DNA of 64,000 nt from Streptomyces sp. NRRL WC-3618 (GTDB lineage Bacteria; Actinomycetota; Actinomycetes; Streptomycetales; Streptomycetaceae), in the NCBI RefSeq assembly GCF_001280005.1, contig NZ_LGDW01000236.1, positions 62,001 to 126,000 of the forward strand. Reading direction: 5' to 3'. The translations under genes were made by a program, and so were the position numbers. The notes under the pieces were generated by a model that worked only from the letters and a program-made list of their open reading frames with translations, made no database searches and was not told the DNA's origin. Below, piece by piece: positions 1-9,020 of this stretch; within the stretch, counting starts at the first letter, position 1; every line of letters begins with the position of its first letter.

Positions 1-269
1 GTGGGCGAGGGCGGGAAATTACACGTGTCGCTGCCGACCTGACCAGCGATGATCTTGAAGGGCAGGTTGCTGCCCACGTTCAGCGCGTTCGCCGCGAACA
101 GGTAGATGATCGACAGCAGCAGGATGCCTGCGATCAGGAACATCCCCCCGTACAGCAGCGTGAGACGTATGCGGATGGTCGGGCGCAGCAACGGGAACTG
201 CGCCTGTGGCCGACGGGGGTCCCAGGTGGGTTTCGGGGGTGCCTGGGGAGGCGCGGGTGTCGTTGCCAC
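1..269 (-). CDS. cutS: CutS sensor histidine kinase, N-terminal part (runs off left edge)
   Basis: Only the first 89 codons are present; the gene continues beyond base 1. It starts with GTG six bases after the cutR stop, so the two are probably translationally coupled. The visible part is a proline-rich cytoplasmic start (about residues 1-30), then a hydrophobic segment (about 38-62, containing LLYGGMFLIAGILLLS) that looks like the first membrane helix, and the beginning of the extracytoplasmic sensor region. The kinase core is outside the window. Its identity rests on the position directly after cutR, as in other Streptomyces, where CutRS is a two-component system linked to secretion stress and antibiotic production. 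Confidence 0.85.
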   Translation of the reverse strand, partial: MATTPAPPQAPPKPTWDPRRPQAQFPLLRPTIRIRLTLLYGGMFLIAGILLLSIIYLFAANALNVGSNLPFKIIAGQVGSDTCNFPPSP

Positions 270-275
270 GGCTGA

Positions 276-929
276 TCAGATCCGGTAGCCGGAGCCGGGC
301 ACGGTGACGATCACCGGCGGCTCACCGAGCTTGCGGCGCAGGGTCATCACGGTCACCCGTACGACATTGGTGAACGGGTCGGTGTTCTCGTCCCAGGCCT
401 TCTCCAGAAGCTGCTCGGCGGAGACGACCGCGCCCTCGCTGCGCAGCAGCACCTCCAGGACGGCGAACTCCTTGGGCGCGAGCTGGACTTCCTTGCCGTC
501 GCGGAAGACCTCGCGGCGGTTCGGGTCGAGTTTGATGCCGGCGCGCTCCAGGACGGGCGGCAGCGGCAGACTCGTACGCCGGCCGAGGGCACGCACGCGT
601 GCCGTCAGCTCGCTGAAGGCGAAGGGCTTGGGAAGGTAGTCGTCGGCGCCGATCTCCAGCCCCTCGACCCGGTCACTGACGTCCCCGGAAGCGGTGAGCA
701 TCAGCACGCGCGTGGGCATGCCGAGTTCGACGATCTTGCGGCAGACGTCGTCGCCGTGCACCAGCGGGAGGTCCCGGTCGAGAACGACCACGTCGTAGTC
801 GTTGACGCCGATGCGCTCCAAAGCCGCCGCACCGTCGTACACGACGTCGACGGCCATGGCCTCCCGGCGCAGTCCGGTGGCCACCGCATCGGCGAGCAGT
901 TGCTCGTCCTCGACGACGAGTACGCGCAC
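276..929 (-). CDS. cutR: CutR, OmpR/PhoB-family response regulator
   Basis: A 217-aa response regulator. The receiver domain (about 1-115) has the acidic pair in VEDE, the phospho-acceptor Asp at about residue 51 (VVVLDRDLP) and the conserved Lys in LPKPF. A winged-helix DNA-binding domain (about 125-217) ends in VTVPGSGYRI, typical of the OmpR class. The frame is open upstream, but the GTG at 929 follows AGGAAGGA and starts exactly at the receiver fold, giving the length usual for CutR. It is co-directional with cutS and presumably phosphorylated by it. The 408-bp upstream gap presumably holds the promoter. Confidence 0.92.
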   Translation of the reverse strand: MRVLVVEDEQLLADAVATGLRREAMAVDVVYDGAAALERIGVNDYDVVVLDRDLPLVHGDDVCRKIVELGMPTRVLMLTASGDVSDRVEGLEIGADDYLPKPFAFSELTARVRALGRRTSLPLPPVLERAGIKLDPNRREVFRDGKEVQLAPKEFAVLEVLLRSEGAVVSAEQLLEKAWDENTDPFTNVVRVTVMTLRRKLGEPPVIVTVPGSGYRI

Positions 930-1337
930 GTCGTTTGTCCTTCCTCGGGGTCGCCCGCGGGCCGGCCGGCACGTTGGCGGAAAACTGTTCGTGTGGTCAG
1001 GCCACCATCCTGCCGCTTTCGCCCGTAAACCGGTTGTAAGAGGCCCCCCGGCGATCACCGCACCGACCCTGCCGACGGCGGTGGGAAGAATTCTCGGCGG
1101 GTTGAGGTTTCCCTCGAACGAAGCGGGGGGAGGACGGTTTTACACCCCGCGATCACGCTCTGCGTGTGCCATGACACCTAGTGGTACACCGAACCGCTTC
1201 CGCAGAGCGGGCGTGGGTGTCCGGCACCGTCGCCGCCCAGCAGGGCAGCGCTGGGCACCCAGTTGGAGACGTGATCGCCCCTCCGGACGGCACACCCCCG
1301 TGCCATCGACCCACGACCCAGGACGAGGGGGCGCAGC
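930..1337. other. Intergenic region upstream of cutR and of a small plus-strand gene
   Basis: A 408-bp divergent gap. No credible coding frame is seen: competing frames on both strands lack ribosome binding sites and family-like sequence. It should hold the cutRS promoter (minus strand) and the promoter of the 57-aa gene (plus strand). No recognisable -35/-10 pair or operator could be assigned. Confidence 0.5.
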
Positions 1338-1511
1338 ATGGACGCATTCACCGCAGGACTTCTGCAGCGCATAAGGGCGACCGAGACCGACCTGACGCGG
1401 GCTCGTGACGACGGCGACGACTTCCTCGTCGAGGTGGAACAGGCCGAGCTCGACGACCTGCGCCGCCTCGCCGCCGAACACGGTGTGGAGGTCGGCGCGG
1501 CAAGCGTCTGA
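1338..1511 (+). CDS. Small hypothetical protein, 57 aa
   Basis: Starts at ATG 1338 behind GAGGGGG. The 57-aa product is strongly acidic (pairs such as DDGDD and LDDL), predicted helical, and has no membrane segment, cysteines or signal peptide. The codons have GC-rich third positions like the neighbouring real genes, and a strong terminator begins 15 bases after the stop, so it is very probably expressed as a single-gene unit. A small ORF at this place next to cutRS is usual in Streptomyces. I do not recognise its function. Confidence 0.75.
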   Translation: MDAFTAGLLQRIRATETDLTRARDDGDDFLVEVEQAELDDLRRLAAEHGVEVGAASV

Positions 1512-1525
1512 TCAGCCGGCAGAAT

Positions 1526-1577
1526 GAAAAAAGGGGACCCCGGTATCGATCCAGTGCCGGGGCTCCCCCTTTTTTTG
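1526..1577. terminator. Bidirectional intrinsic terminator
   Basis: An A-run followed by GGGG-ACCCCGG, a loop, then CCGGGG-CTCCCC and a T-run. The GC stem is flanked by A and T tracts and reads as a terminator on both strands. It lies between the small plus-strand gene and the convergent inositol monophosphatase gene, so it probably serves both. Confidence 0.85.
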
Positions 1578-1614
1578 CCTCGTCCGCCTCCAGGCGCCTC
1601 CGGTGTGCCGTCGG

Positions 1615-2430
1615 TCAGTCGTGCCAGGCGCCGAAGTCCTCCAGGAGGCGCTGGAGGGGTTCGAAGACACCGGGGGCGCCCGCGACCGTCAGATCGCGTG
1701 ACGGGCGCTCTCCGGGGCGTCCACCTGTCCGCGCGCCCGCCTCTCGCGCGATCAGGTCACCCGCGGCGACGTCCCAGGCGTTGAGACCCCGCTCGTAGTA
1801 ACCGTCGAGGCGGCCCGCCGCCACATCGCACAGGTCGACCGCAGCCGAGCCGCCGCGCCGGATGTCACGCAGCAGCGGGATCAGCTGCCGGACCACCTCG
1901 GCCTGGTGGGCCTTGACCTCGGCGACGTAGTTGAAGCCCGTGGACACCAGGGCCTGGTCCAGGGGCGGCGCCGGGCGGACGGCGAGCCGGCGGTCGCCCT
2001 CCCAGGCCCCGGTGGCCCAGGCTCCCCCGCCGAGCACCGCGTGGTACGTCTCGCCGCGCATCGGCGCCGCGACCACCCCGACGATCCGCTCGCCGTCCCG
2101 CTCGGCCGCGATGGAGACGGACCAAGTAGGCAGCCCGTACAGGTAGTTGACCGTGCCGTCGAGCGGGTCGATGACCCAGCGGATACCGCTGCTGCCCTCG
2201 CTGGAGGCGCCTTCCTCGCCGAGGAATCCGTCGTCCGGGCGGCGGGCGGAGATCACGTCGGTGATCAGCTTCTCCGCCGCGATGTCCATCTCCGTGACGA
2301 CGTCGATGGGGCTGGACTTGGTGGCGGCGACCGCGAGATCGGCCGGCCGGCCGTCCCGCAGCAGCTCTCCCGCTCGGCGTGCCGCCTCCTGGGCGAGCTC
2401 GAGCAGTTCGGGCAGCAGGGGGTCGCTCAC
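1615..2430 (-). CDS. Inositol monophosphatase family protein
   Basis: A 271-aa Mg2+-dependent phosphatase of the IMPase/SuhB family. Diagnostic motifs are the acidic site in GEEGAS, the DPLDGTVNYLYGLP metal-binding motif, and WDVAAGDLIAREAG near the C-terminus. GTG 2430 is chosen because it follows GAGGA by five bases; an in-frame GTG four codons upstream overlaps the hemH stop. It lies eight bases after the ferrochelatase gene and is probably co-transcribed with it. Likely substrates are inositol-1-phosphate or related sugar phosphates; in actinobacteria such enzymes can feed mycothiol or phosphatidylinositol synthesis. The exact substrate cannot be read from sequence. Confidence 0.9.
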   Translation of the reverse strand: MSDPLLPELLELAQEAARRAGELLRDGRPADLAVAATKSSPIDVVTEMDIAAEKLITDVISARRPDDGFLGEEGASSEGSSGIRWVIDPLDGTVNYLYGLPTWSVSIAAERDGERIVGVVAAPMRGETYHAVLGGGAWATGAWEGDRRLAVRPAPPLDQALVSTGFNYVAEVKAHQAEVVRQLIPLLRDIRRGGSAAVDLCDVAAGRLDGYYERGLNAWDVAAGDLIAREAGARTGGRPGERPSRDLTVAGAPGVFEPLQRLLEDFGAWHD

Positions 2431-2438
2431 AGGAGTCC

Positions 2439-3566
2439 TCACGCGTAGGGGCTGTCGGCGCCCGCGGCTGCGGGCTTGGGGGCACGGGACGGGCAGCAGC
2501 CCACAGGGCAGAGGTCGCGGGTCGCGCCGAGCGCGCCCAGGGCGCACGGTGTGATGTCCTGCCCGCTCTCGGCGGCGGCGCGCTCCAGGACGAGTTCACG
2601 GATCGCGGCGGCGAAGCGCGGATCGGCGCCCACGGTCGCGGAGCGGCGCATGGGCAGGCCCAGTTCCCGCGCCTTCGCCTTGGCCTCCGTGTCGAGGTCG
2701 TACAGGACCTCCATGTGGTCCGACACGAACCCGATCGGCGCGATCACGACGGCCGGGGCACCGGCGCCGTGCAGCTCCTCCAGGTGGTCGCAGATGTCGG
2801 GCTCCAGCCACGGGATGTGCGGGGCTCCGGACCGCGACTGGTAGACGAGCCGCCAGGGGTGGTCGACGCCGGTCCGCTCCCGCACCGCGTCCGCGATCAG
2901 CTGTGCGGTGTCCAGGTGCTGCTTCACGTACGCCCCGCCGTCCCCGTGGTCCTCGACCGGCCCGGAGGTGTCGGCGGACGCGGTCGGGATGGAGTGGGTC
3001 GAGAAGGCGAGGTGCGCGCCGTCCCTGACGTCGTCGGGGAGGTCGGCGAGGGAGGTGAGCACGCCCTCGATCATGGGCTCCAGGAAGCCCGGGTGGTTGA
3101 AGTAGTGCCGCAGCTTGTCGACCTGGGGCAGGTCGAGGCCCTCGCTCTCCAGGGCGGCCAGGGAGTCCGCGAGGTTCTCGCGGTACTGGCGGCAGCCCGA
3201 GTACGAGGCGTACGCGCTGGTGGCGAGGACGAGGACGCGGCGTCTGCCGTCCTGGACCATCTCGCGCAGGGTGTCGGTCAGATACGGGCCCCAGTTGCGG
3301 TTGCCCCAGTAGACCGGCAGGTCCAGACCGTGGTCCGCGAAGTCCTTGCGCAGGGCGTCCAGGAGGGCGCGGTTCTGGTCGTTGATCGGGCTGACCCCGC
3401 CGAACAGGAAGTAGTGCTGTCCGACTTCCTTGAGGCGTTCCTTGGGGATGCCCCGCCCTCGTGTCACGTTCTCCAGGAACGGAACCACGTCGTCCGGGCC
3501 CTCGGGACCGCCGAAGGAGAGCAGGAGCAGGGCGTCGTAGGGGGTGGCGTCGAGCGCATCTCGCAT
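2439..3566 (-). CDS. hemH: Ferrochelatase (coproporphyrin-type, actinobacterial [2Fe-2S] form)
   Basis: A 375-aa ferrochelatase that inserts Fe2+ into the porphyrin ring. Family features are [14 protein letters not shown] at the N-terminus, the metal-site region AFSTHSIP and the YQSRSG...WLEPD segment. Cys125 (SGCRQYREN) and the C-terminal cysteines at about 341, 353, 357 and 358 ([10 protein letters not shown]) match the cluster-binding cysteines known from actinobacterial ferrochelatases. In Actinobacteria this family normally acts on coproporphyrin III, so cpfC would also be a fitting name. The inositol monophosphatase gene follows immediately, suggesting a small operon. Confidence 0.95.
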   Translation of the reverse strand: MRDALDATPYDALLLLSFGGPEGPDDVVPFLENVTRGRGIPKERLKEVGQHYFLFGGVSPINDQNRALLDALRKDFADHGLDLPVYWGNRNWGPYLTDTLREMVQDGRRRVLVLATSAYASYSGCRQYRENLADSLAALESEGLDLPQVDKLRHYFNHPGFLEPMIEGVLTSLADLPDDVRDGAHLAFSTHSIPTASADTSGPVEDHGDGGAYVKQHLDTAQLIADAVRERTGVDHPWRLVYQSRSGAPHIPWLEPDICDHLEELHGAGAPAVVIAPIGFVSDHMEVLYDLDTEAKAKARELGLPMRRSATVGADPRFAAAIRELVLERAAAESGQDITPCALGALGATRDLCPVGCCPSRAPKPAAAGADSPYA

Positions 3567-3715
3567 GGTTCCGATCCTGCCACCCCCCTCTGACAGCGGG
3601 AATCCCGGCCCGTCCCCGCAGGTGCGCCGGGTTCGCCGACCCGTAAGCTGTGTTGGCTTCCTTCACGCCTTACTCGCGTGTCCGTCACGCCTTACCGGAT
3701 CGACCGGAGACCGCC

Positions 3716-4954
3716 GTGCCCAGCCCCTACCGCGCCCTGTTCGCCGCCCCCGGCTCCGGGCGCTTCACCGCCGCGGGGTTCCTCGGCCGGATGCCCATGT
3801 CGATGATGGGCATCGGCGTGGTCACGATGGTCTCCCAGCTCACCGGCCGCTACGGGCTCGCCGGCGCCCTCTCCGCGACCATCGCCCTCGCCGCCGCGGT
3901 GGCGGGCCCGCAGGTCTCGCGCCTGGTCGACCGGTACGGGCAGCGCCGCGCCCTGCGTCCCGCGACGCTCTGCGCGCTGCTGGCCTCGGCCGGGCTGTTG
4001 CTCGCCGCGCACTTCGAGTGGCCGGACTGGGTGCTGTTCGTGTGCAGCGCCGGCATCGGCTGCGTCCCGAGCGTCGGCGCGATGACCCGGGCACGCTGGG
4101 CGGCCCTCTACCGGGACACCCCTCAGCTGCACGCCGCGTACTCCTTCGAGTCCGTGATGGACGAGGTGTGCTTCATCGTCGGGCCGATCGTCTCGATCGG
4201 ACTGTCGACGGTGTGGTTCCCGGAGGCGGGGCCGTTGCTCGCCGCCTGCTTCCTGGCGGTCGGCGTCTTCTGGCTGACGTCCCAGCGCGGGACCGAGCCG
4301 AAGCCGCATCCGCGCGCGCAGGGCAGGAGCGGCTCGGCGCTGCGCGCCCCCGGTCTCCAGGTCCTCGTGGTCACCTTCACGGCCACCGGTGCGATCTTCG
4401 GGGCCGTCGACGTGGTCACCGTCGCCTTCGCCGAGGAACAGGGGCACAAGGGCGCCGCGAGTGTTGTGCTGGCTCTCTACGCGGCGGGCTCCTGCATGGC
4501 GGGAGCCGTGTTCGGGCTGCTGCGCCTCCCGGGAGCCCCGGAACGCCGGTGGCTACTGGGCATATGTGCGATGGCCGTGAGTATGATCCCGTTCCTACTG
4601 GTCGGAAACTTGCCGTTTCTGGCCGTGGCGCTGTTCGTTGCGGGTCTGTCCATCGCTCCCACGATGATCACGACCATGTCCCTCATCGAACGGCACGTAC
4701 CACGCGCGCAACTGACCGAGGGCATGACCTGGGTGACCACCGGGCTCGCGGTCGGCGTCGCGCTCGGCTCCTCCGTGTCCGGCTGGGTGATCGACGCCGC
4801 CGGCGCGAGCGCCGGGTACGGGGTTCCGGTGGCGTCCGGGGCCGTCGCGGTCGCGGTCGGTTTCCTCGGGTTCCGCCGGCTGAAGAGACCGGCTCCGCGT
4901 CGGGGAGGCACCGTTGAGCAGCACAGCGAGCGGCAAGAGCGGCACGTGGCGTAA
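3716..4954 (+). CDS. MFS transporter
   Basis: A 412-aa integral membrane protein with about 12 hydrophobic segments of the major facilitator type. The loop after helix 2 contains VSRLVDRYGQRRALRP, the MFS motif-A pattern (D-R-x-G-x-R-R). GTG 3716 is chosen because it follows CGGAGA and begins just before the first membrane segment; the frame stays open upstream to 3650. Its last 41 bases overlap the start of the FAD oxidase gene in another frame, so the two are probably transcribed together. The substrate is unknown; export of a small molecule is the most likely role. Confidence 0.85.
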   Translation: MPSPYRALFAAPGSGRFTAAGFLGRMPMSMMGIGVVTMVSQLTGRYGLAGALSATIALAAAVAGPQVSRLVDRYGQRRALRPATLCALLASAGLLLAAHFEWPDWVLFVCSAGIGCVPSVGAMTRARWAALYRDTPQLHAAYSFESVMDEVCFIVGPIVSIGLSTVWFPEAGPLLAACFLAVGVFWLTSQRGTEPKPHPRAQGRSGSALRAPGLQVLVVTFTATGAIFGAVDVVTVAFAEEQGHKGAASVVLALYAAGSCMAGAVFGLLRLPGAPERRWLLGICAMAVSMIPFLLVGNLPFLAVALFVAGLSIAPTMITTMSLIERHVPRAQLTEGMTWVTTGLAVGVALGSSVSGWVIDAAGASAGYGVPVASGAVAVAVGFLGFRRLKRPAPRRGGTVEQHSERQERHVA

Positions 4955-6233
4955 CTGGGCGGGCAACGTCACCGCCCGGCCCGTCCGAGAGGTCACGCCC
5001 GCTTCCGTGGAGGAGCTGGCGGAGGCCGTGCGGACGGCAGCCGCGGACGGCCTGAAGGTGAAGGCCGTCGGTACCGGGCACTCCTTCACGGCGACGGCCG
5101 CCACCGACGGGGTGTTGATACGCCCTCAACTGTTGACCGGAATCCGCAATATTGACCGCGCGAACATGATGGTCACGGTAGAGGCGGGGACTCCGCTCAA
5201 GAGACTCAACATGGCTCTCGCGCGCGAGGGCCTGTCGCTCACGAACATGGGCGACATCATGGAGCAGACGGTCTCGGGTGCCACCAGCACGGGCACGCAC
5301 GGCACCGGCCGCGAGTCGGGTTCGATAGCCGCTCAGATCAGAGGGCTCGAGCTGGTGACGGCGGACGGTTCGGTGCTCGTCTGTTCCGAGAAGGAGAACA
5401 GCGACGTCTTCGCGGCGGCCCGGGTGGGCATCGGCGCCCTGGGGATCATCACCGCGATCACGTTCGCCGTGGAGCCCCTCTTCCTGCTCACCGCCCGCGA
5501 GGAGCCGATGACCTTCGACAAGGTCACCAGCACGTTCGACGAACTCTGGGCCGAGAACGAGCACTTCGAGTTCTACTGGTTCCCGCACACCGGCAACACC
5601 AACACCAAGCGCAACAACCGCAGCGCGGGCCCCGAGAAGCCGGTCAGCCCGATCAGCGGCTGGATCGAGGACGAGTTCCTCTCCAACGGCGTCTTCCAGG
5701 TGGCGCAGTTGGTCGGCCGCACGGTGCCCGCCACGATCCCGACGATCGCCCGGATCTCCAGCAAGGCCCTGTCCGCGCGGACGTACACCGACATCCCGTA
5801 CAAGGTCTACACATCCCCGCGCCGGGTGCGCTTCGTGGAGATGGAGTACGCCGTTTCGCGCGAGGCCCTGGTGCCGACGCTGCGCGAACTCAAGGCGATG
5901 GTCGACCGGTCGGACATGCGGATCAGTTTCCCCGTGGAGGTGCGGACGGCCCCCGCGGACGACATCGCGCTCTCCACGGCCTCGGGCCGTGACAGTGCCT
6001 ACATCGCCGTCCACATGTTCCGCGGGACGCCCTACCAGGGGTACTTCACCGCCGCCGAGCGCATCTTCACGGCGCACGAGGGACGGCCGCACTGGGGCAA
6101 GGTGCACACACGGGACGCGGAGTACTTCGCCGGCGTCTACCCGCGCTTCGGTGAGTTCACCGCCCTGCGGGACCGGCTCGACCCGGAACGCCTGTTCCAG
6201 AATGACTACTTGCGGCGGATTCTCGGCGCGTAG
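4914..6233 (+). CDS. FAD-dependent aldonolactone oxidase family protein
   Basis: A 439-aa flavoenzyme with an N-terminal FAD-binding (PCMH) domain (about 15-185) and a C-terminal D-arabinono-1,4-lactone oxidase domain. GTGHSFT (about 50-56) is the usual covalent-flavin His region, SGATSTGTHGTG is the FAD pyrophosphate-binding stretch, and HWGKVH near the C-terminus is the ALO-family signature. The start is a TTG at 4914 behind GGGGAGG, inside the end of the MFS gene, which implies coupling. Related enzymes oxidise L-gulono-, D-arabinono-lactones or alditols; the real substrate is not determinable here. Confidence 0.88.
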   Translation: MSSTASGKSGTWRNWAGNVTARPVREVTPASVEELAEAVRTAAADGLKVKAVGTGHSFTATAATDGVLIRPQLLTGIRNIDRANMMVTVEAGTPLKRLNMALAREGLSLTNMGDIMEQTVSGATSTGTHGTGRESGSIAAQIRGLELVTADGSVLVCSEKENSDVFAAARVGIGALGIITAITFAVEPLFLLTAREEPMTFDKVTSTFDELWAENEHFEFYWFPHTGNTNTKRNNRSAGPEKPVSPISGWIEDEFLSNGVFQVAQLVGRTVPATIPTIARISSKALSARTYTDIPYKVYTSPRRVRFVEMEYAVSREALVPTLRELKAMVDRSDMRISFPVEVRTAPADDIALSTASGRDSAYIAVHMFRGTPYQGYFTAAERIFTAHEGRPHWGKVHTRDAEYFAGVYPRFGEFTALRDRLDPERLFQNDYLRRILGA

Positions 6234-6639
6234 CGAAGCAATTGGTTCCGTTTCCGACGTTTACGCGAACCTCGCTGCGTCCGAGGTCACGGAACCGGCG
6301 GGAGAACGGCCAACTCGCACTCCCCGGCAGGAATTGGGTGGCGTGCCAATCCACGCACGTGGCCCAAATGGAGTACTGTTGCGAGCCCTGGGTCCGGTCT
6401 CCCGCCTGGGCGTCCGGGGCCTTCCAGGATCGCCAAGAGGGAGCTCGTTGCACAGGGTGACGGAGTTTGTCACTTAGCGTTGCGAATAGATAACCGTGGC
6501 ATAACGGCGTTCTCGGGCCCCTGCCCGACACGCCGGGCAACTCGGCAAGGTTGTGGCAGGCTGCACCCGGGCAGGCCACACTCGACTAGCGGAAGCAGCG
6601 ACGCACGTGACGTCGGCAGGCACCACCCGGGAGGTCCCC
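6234..6639. other. Intergenic region upstream of sepH
   Basis: A 406-bp gap between the oxidase and sepH. It was scanned for a tRNA-like T-arm, long inverted repeats and coding frames; none is convincing. A/T-rich sequence around 6466-6505 (including TTGCGAATAGATAACC) is the most promoter-like stretch, but a specific -35/-10 pair cannot be assigned. Confidence 0.45.
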
Positions 6640-7659
6640 ATGCCCGAACTGCGTGTCGTGGCCGTCTCTAACGACGGCACACGGCTGGTGTTGAAGGCTG
6701 CGGACAGCACGGAGTACACGCTTCCGATCGATGAGCGTCTGCGCGCCGCCGTCCGCGGCGACCGTCCCCGCCTCGGCCAGATCGAGATCGAGGTGGAGAG
6801 CCATCTCCGCCCCCGCGACATTCAGGCACGCATACGTGCAGGTGCGTCCGCGGAGGAAGTGGCGCAGCTCGCCGGGATCCCCGTCGATCGCGTACGCCGC
6901 TTCGAGGGCCCCGTGCTGGCCGAGCGAGCCTTCATGGCCGAGCGGGCCCGGAAGACTCCGGTCCGTCGGCCCGGCGAGAACGCCGGCCCACAGCTCGGCG
7001 AAGCCGTGCAGGAGCGGCTGTTGATCCGTGGCGCCGACAAGGACACCGTCCAGTGGGACTCCTGGCGCCGCGACGACGGCACCTGGGAAGTCCTGCTGGT
7101 CTACCTGGTGGCCGGCGAACCCCACTCGGCGAGCTGGACGTACGACCCGCCCCGGCGGCTCGTCCAGGCCGTCGACGAGGAGGCCCGCTCGCTGATCGGC
7201 GAGTCGGACGACCTCGCGGCGCCCGAGCCCAGTTTCCCGTTCGTACCGCGTATCGCCCGGCTGCCGCGCGACCGCCCGCTGGACCGTCCGGCCCTGCCCG
7301 CGCCGTCGTCCGAGCTCACCGAGGAGAGCGCCGGCGAGCGTGACTCGCTGACCAGCCTCCTGGAAGCGGTACCGAGTTTCCGCGGCGACATGGTCGTGCC
7401 GGAACGACCCTCCTCCACCGAAGCCCCGGAGGACCCGGCACCCGAACCCGAGGTGGAGGAGCCTCCGGCTCCCGCCGCGTCGGCCGGCTCCGCGTACGCG
7501 GACGTGCTCATGCCCCGCTCGGTCGGCGCCCACCGCGACCGTCTGGTCGGCGCCACCGACCGCCAGGCCGAGGCGGACGGTGTCCGTCCCGGCCGTAGAG
7601 CGGCGGTACCGAGCTGGGACGAGATCGTGTTCGGCACACGCCGGAAGAGCAAGGAGTAG
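6640..7659 (+). CDS. sepH: SepH, actinobacterial FtsZ-binding cell-division protein
   Basis: A 339-aa DUF3071 protein. The N-terminal conserved domain (about 1-170) begins MPELRVVAVSNDG and carries a helix-turn-helix-like segment at about 70-90 (SAEEVAQLAGIPVDRVRRF). The C-terminal part is a long acidic, proline/alanine-rich disordered linker followed by a short conserved tail (PSWDEIVFGTRRK). SepH is known in Streptomyces to bind FtsZ and promote filament assembly for septation. ATG 6640 follows GGGAGG; an open frame upstream has no initiation signal. A terminator follows at 7691. Confidence 0.93.
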   Translation: MPELRVVAVSNDGTRLVLKAADSTEYTLPIDERLRAAVRGDRPRLGQIEIEVESHLRPRDIQARIRAGASAEEVAQLAGIPVDRVRRFEGPVLAERAFMAERARKTPVRRPGENAGPQLGEAVQERLLIRGADKDTVQWDSWRRDDGTWEVLLVYLVAGEPHSASWTYDPPRRLVQAVDEEARSLIGESDDLAAPEPSFPFVPRIARLPRDRPLDRPALPAPSSELTEESAGERDSLTSLLEAVPSFRGDMVVPERPSSTEAPEDPAPEPEVEEPPAPAASAGSAYADVLMPRSVGAHRDRLVGATDRQAEADGVRPGRRAAVPSWDEIVFGTRRKSKE

Positions 7660-7690
7660 TCACTCGTACGGCCTGCTCGTACGAGTGGCT

Positions 7691-7719
7691 GGGGGCCGCA
7701 TCCGACGGATGCGGCCCCC
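7691..7719. terminator. Convergent terminator between sepH and the sulfurtransferase
   Basis: A near-perfect inverted repeat, GGGGGCCGCATCC paired with GGATGCGGCCCCC around a very short loop, 32 bases after the sepH stop. It has no T-tract, as is common in Streptomyces, and lies between convergent genes, so it can serve both. Confidence 0.8.
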
Positions 7720-7785
7720 ACCCCTGCCCACGCCCCTCATTCGGCCGAACGCCCTGACTGTCGACCGAACTGTTGAGCTACCGGG

Positions 7786-8637
7786 TTACTGCGGATCGGG
7801 TCCCACGGCCACCGGCCGCGTCGGATCCCCCGACCACTCCGACCACGAGCCGACGTACAGCGCGGCCGGGATCCCCGCGACCGCCAGGGCCAGGACCTCG
7901 TGGGCGCCCGAGACGCCCGATCCGCAGTACACGCCCACCGCGGTGGCGTCCGTGGCGCCCACGGTCTTGAAACGGGCCGTCAGGTCGTCCGCCGGCAGGA
8001 AGCGTCCGTCCGCCCCCACGTTCTCGTTCGTGGGCGCCGAGACGGCGCCCGGGATGTGTCCGCCGACCCGGTCGATGGGCTCGACCTCGCCCCGGTAGCG
8101 CTCCCCCGCGCGCGCGTCGAGCAGCAGCCCGGAGCGGGCCAGCGCGGCGGCACCGTCCGCGTCGAGCAGTTCCACCGCTCCCGGCACCGGCGTGAAGTCG
8201 CCCTCGGCGGGCGCGGGTACGTCCGTGTCGAGCGCCCCCTCCCAGGACGGCAACCCGCCGTCGAGGACCCGCACGTCCGGGTGACCCGTCCAGCGCAGCA
8301 ACCACCAGGCGCGGGCCGCCGCCCAGCCCTGTCCGCCGTCGTACACGACGACCGGGACGCCGGACGAGACGCCCGCGCGGCGCATGGCGGCGCCGAACAC
8401 TTCGAGGTCGGGCAGCGGATGCCGGCCGGCCGGTCCCGCCGCCGAGGCGAGTTCCCGGTCCAGGTCGACGAAGACGGCGCCCGGGAGGTGCCCGGCCGCG
8501 TACTCGGCACGCCCGTCGAAAGGCGCCGCGCCGTCCGCTGTGACGACGCTGAGCTGCCAGCGGATGTCGAGCAGGACCGGCAGGCGGGAACCGGCCAACT
8601 CGTTCACTAGTTCGGGTGCGGAGATGATGGCGTTCAT
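7786..8637 (-). CDS. Sulfurtransferase (two-domain rhodanese, SseA-like)
   Basis: A 283-aa tandem-rhodanese protein. The N-terminal inactive rhodanese domain (about 1-140) starts MNAIISAPELV and contains LLDIRW; the C-terminal domain carries the active-site loop CGSGVSG, whose cysteine takes the persulfide sulfur. The family transfers sulfur from thiosulfate or 3-mercaptopyruvate to thiol acceptors. ATG 8637 lies seven bases after AAGGA; an upstream ATG in frame has no site. It stands alone, convergent with sepH and divergent from the VOC protein gene. Confidence 0.9.
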   Translation of the reverse strand: MNAIISAPELVNELAGSRLPVLLDIRWQLSVVTADGAAPFDGRAEYAAGHLPGAVFVDLDRELASAAGPAGRHPLPDLEVFGAAMRRAGVSSGVPVVVYDGGQGWAAARAWWLLRWTGHPDVRVLDGGLPSWEGALDTDVPAPAEGDFTPVPGAVELLDADGAAALARSGLLLDARAGERYRGEVEPIDRVGGHIPGAVSAPTNENVGADGRFLPADDLTARFKTVGATDATAVGVYCGSGVSGAHEVLALAVAGIPAALYVGSWSEWSGDPTRPVAVGPDPQ

Positions 8638-9020
8638 GGCTCCATCCTTGCGCACGGGGTGGCCGCGGCGGCCCGCTCGGGCTACTCTCCCGCCCGACAG
8701 GTTCGATCACGTGGCGTACGGGATCGGACACATGCTGTACGACTGATGGGCACTGTGCGGCAATCGCGCGGAGACATCCGGGAAGCGGCGGTTCGGGCAC
8801 CCTCGGGACGAGGACGCCCGGAGGCGGCTCGGCCCGGACGCGCGGTACCGCGCGTGGTGCGAGCATCGGTACGGAGCGTTCGTGCACGCCAGACCGGCAG
8901 CACGGGCACGTTCTGACGTACGCAACGGAGCACGCCCCACGACGGCGTGCGTCAAATCCGCCGACGGGGCGGACAGCGGAAGTGACACGGCCACCGCGAG
9001 GGGTCGAGGAGAGAGTGACG
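8638..9020. other. Intergenic region between the sulfurtransferase and VOC genes
   Basis: A 383-bp divergent gap that presumably contains both promoters. One plus-strand frame between about 8771 and 8960 reads like protein (RFGHPRDEDARRRLG..., YRAWCEHRYGAFVHA) but has no start codon with a ribosome binding site and its upstream stop is at 8744, so it is not called as a gene. No clear promoter elements were found. Confidence 0.45.
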
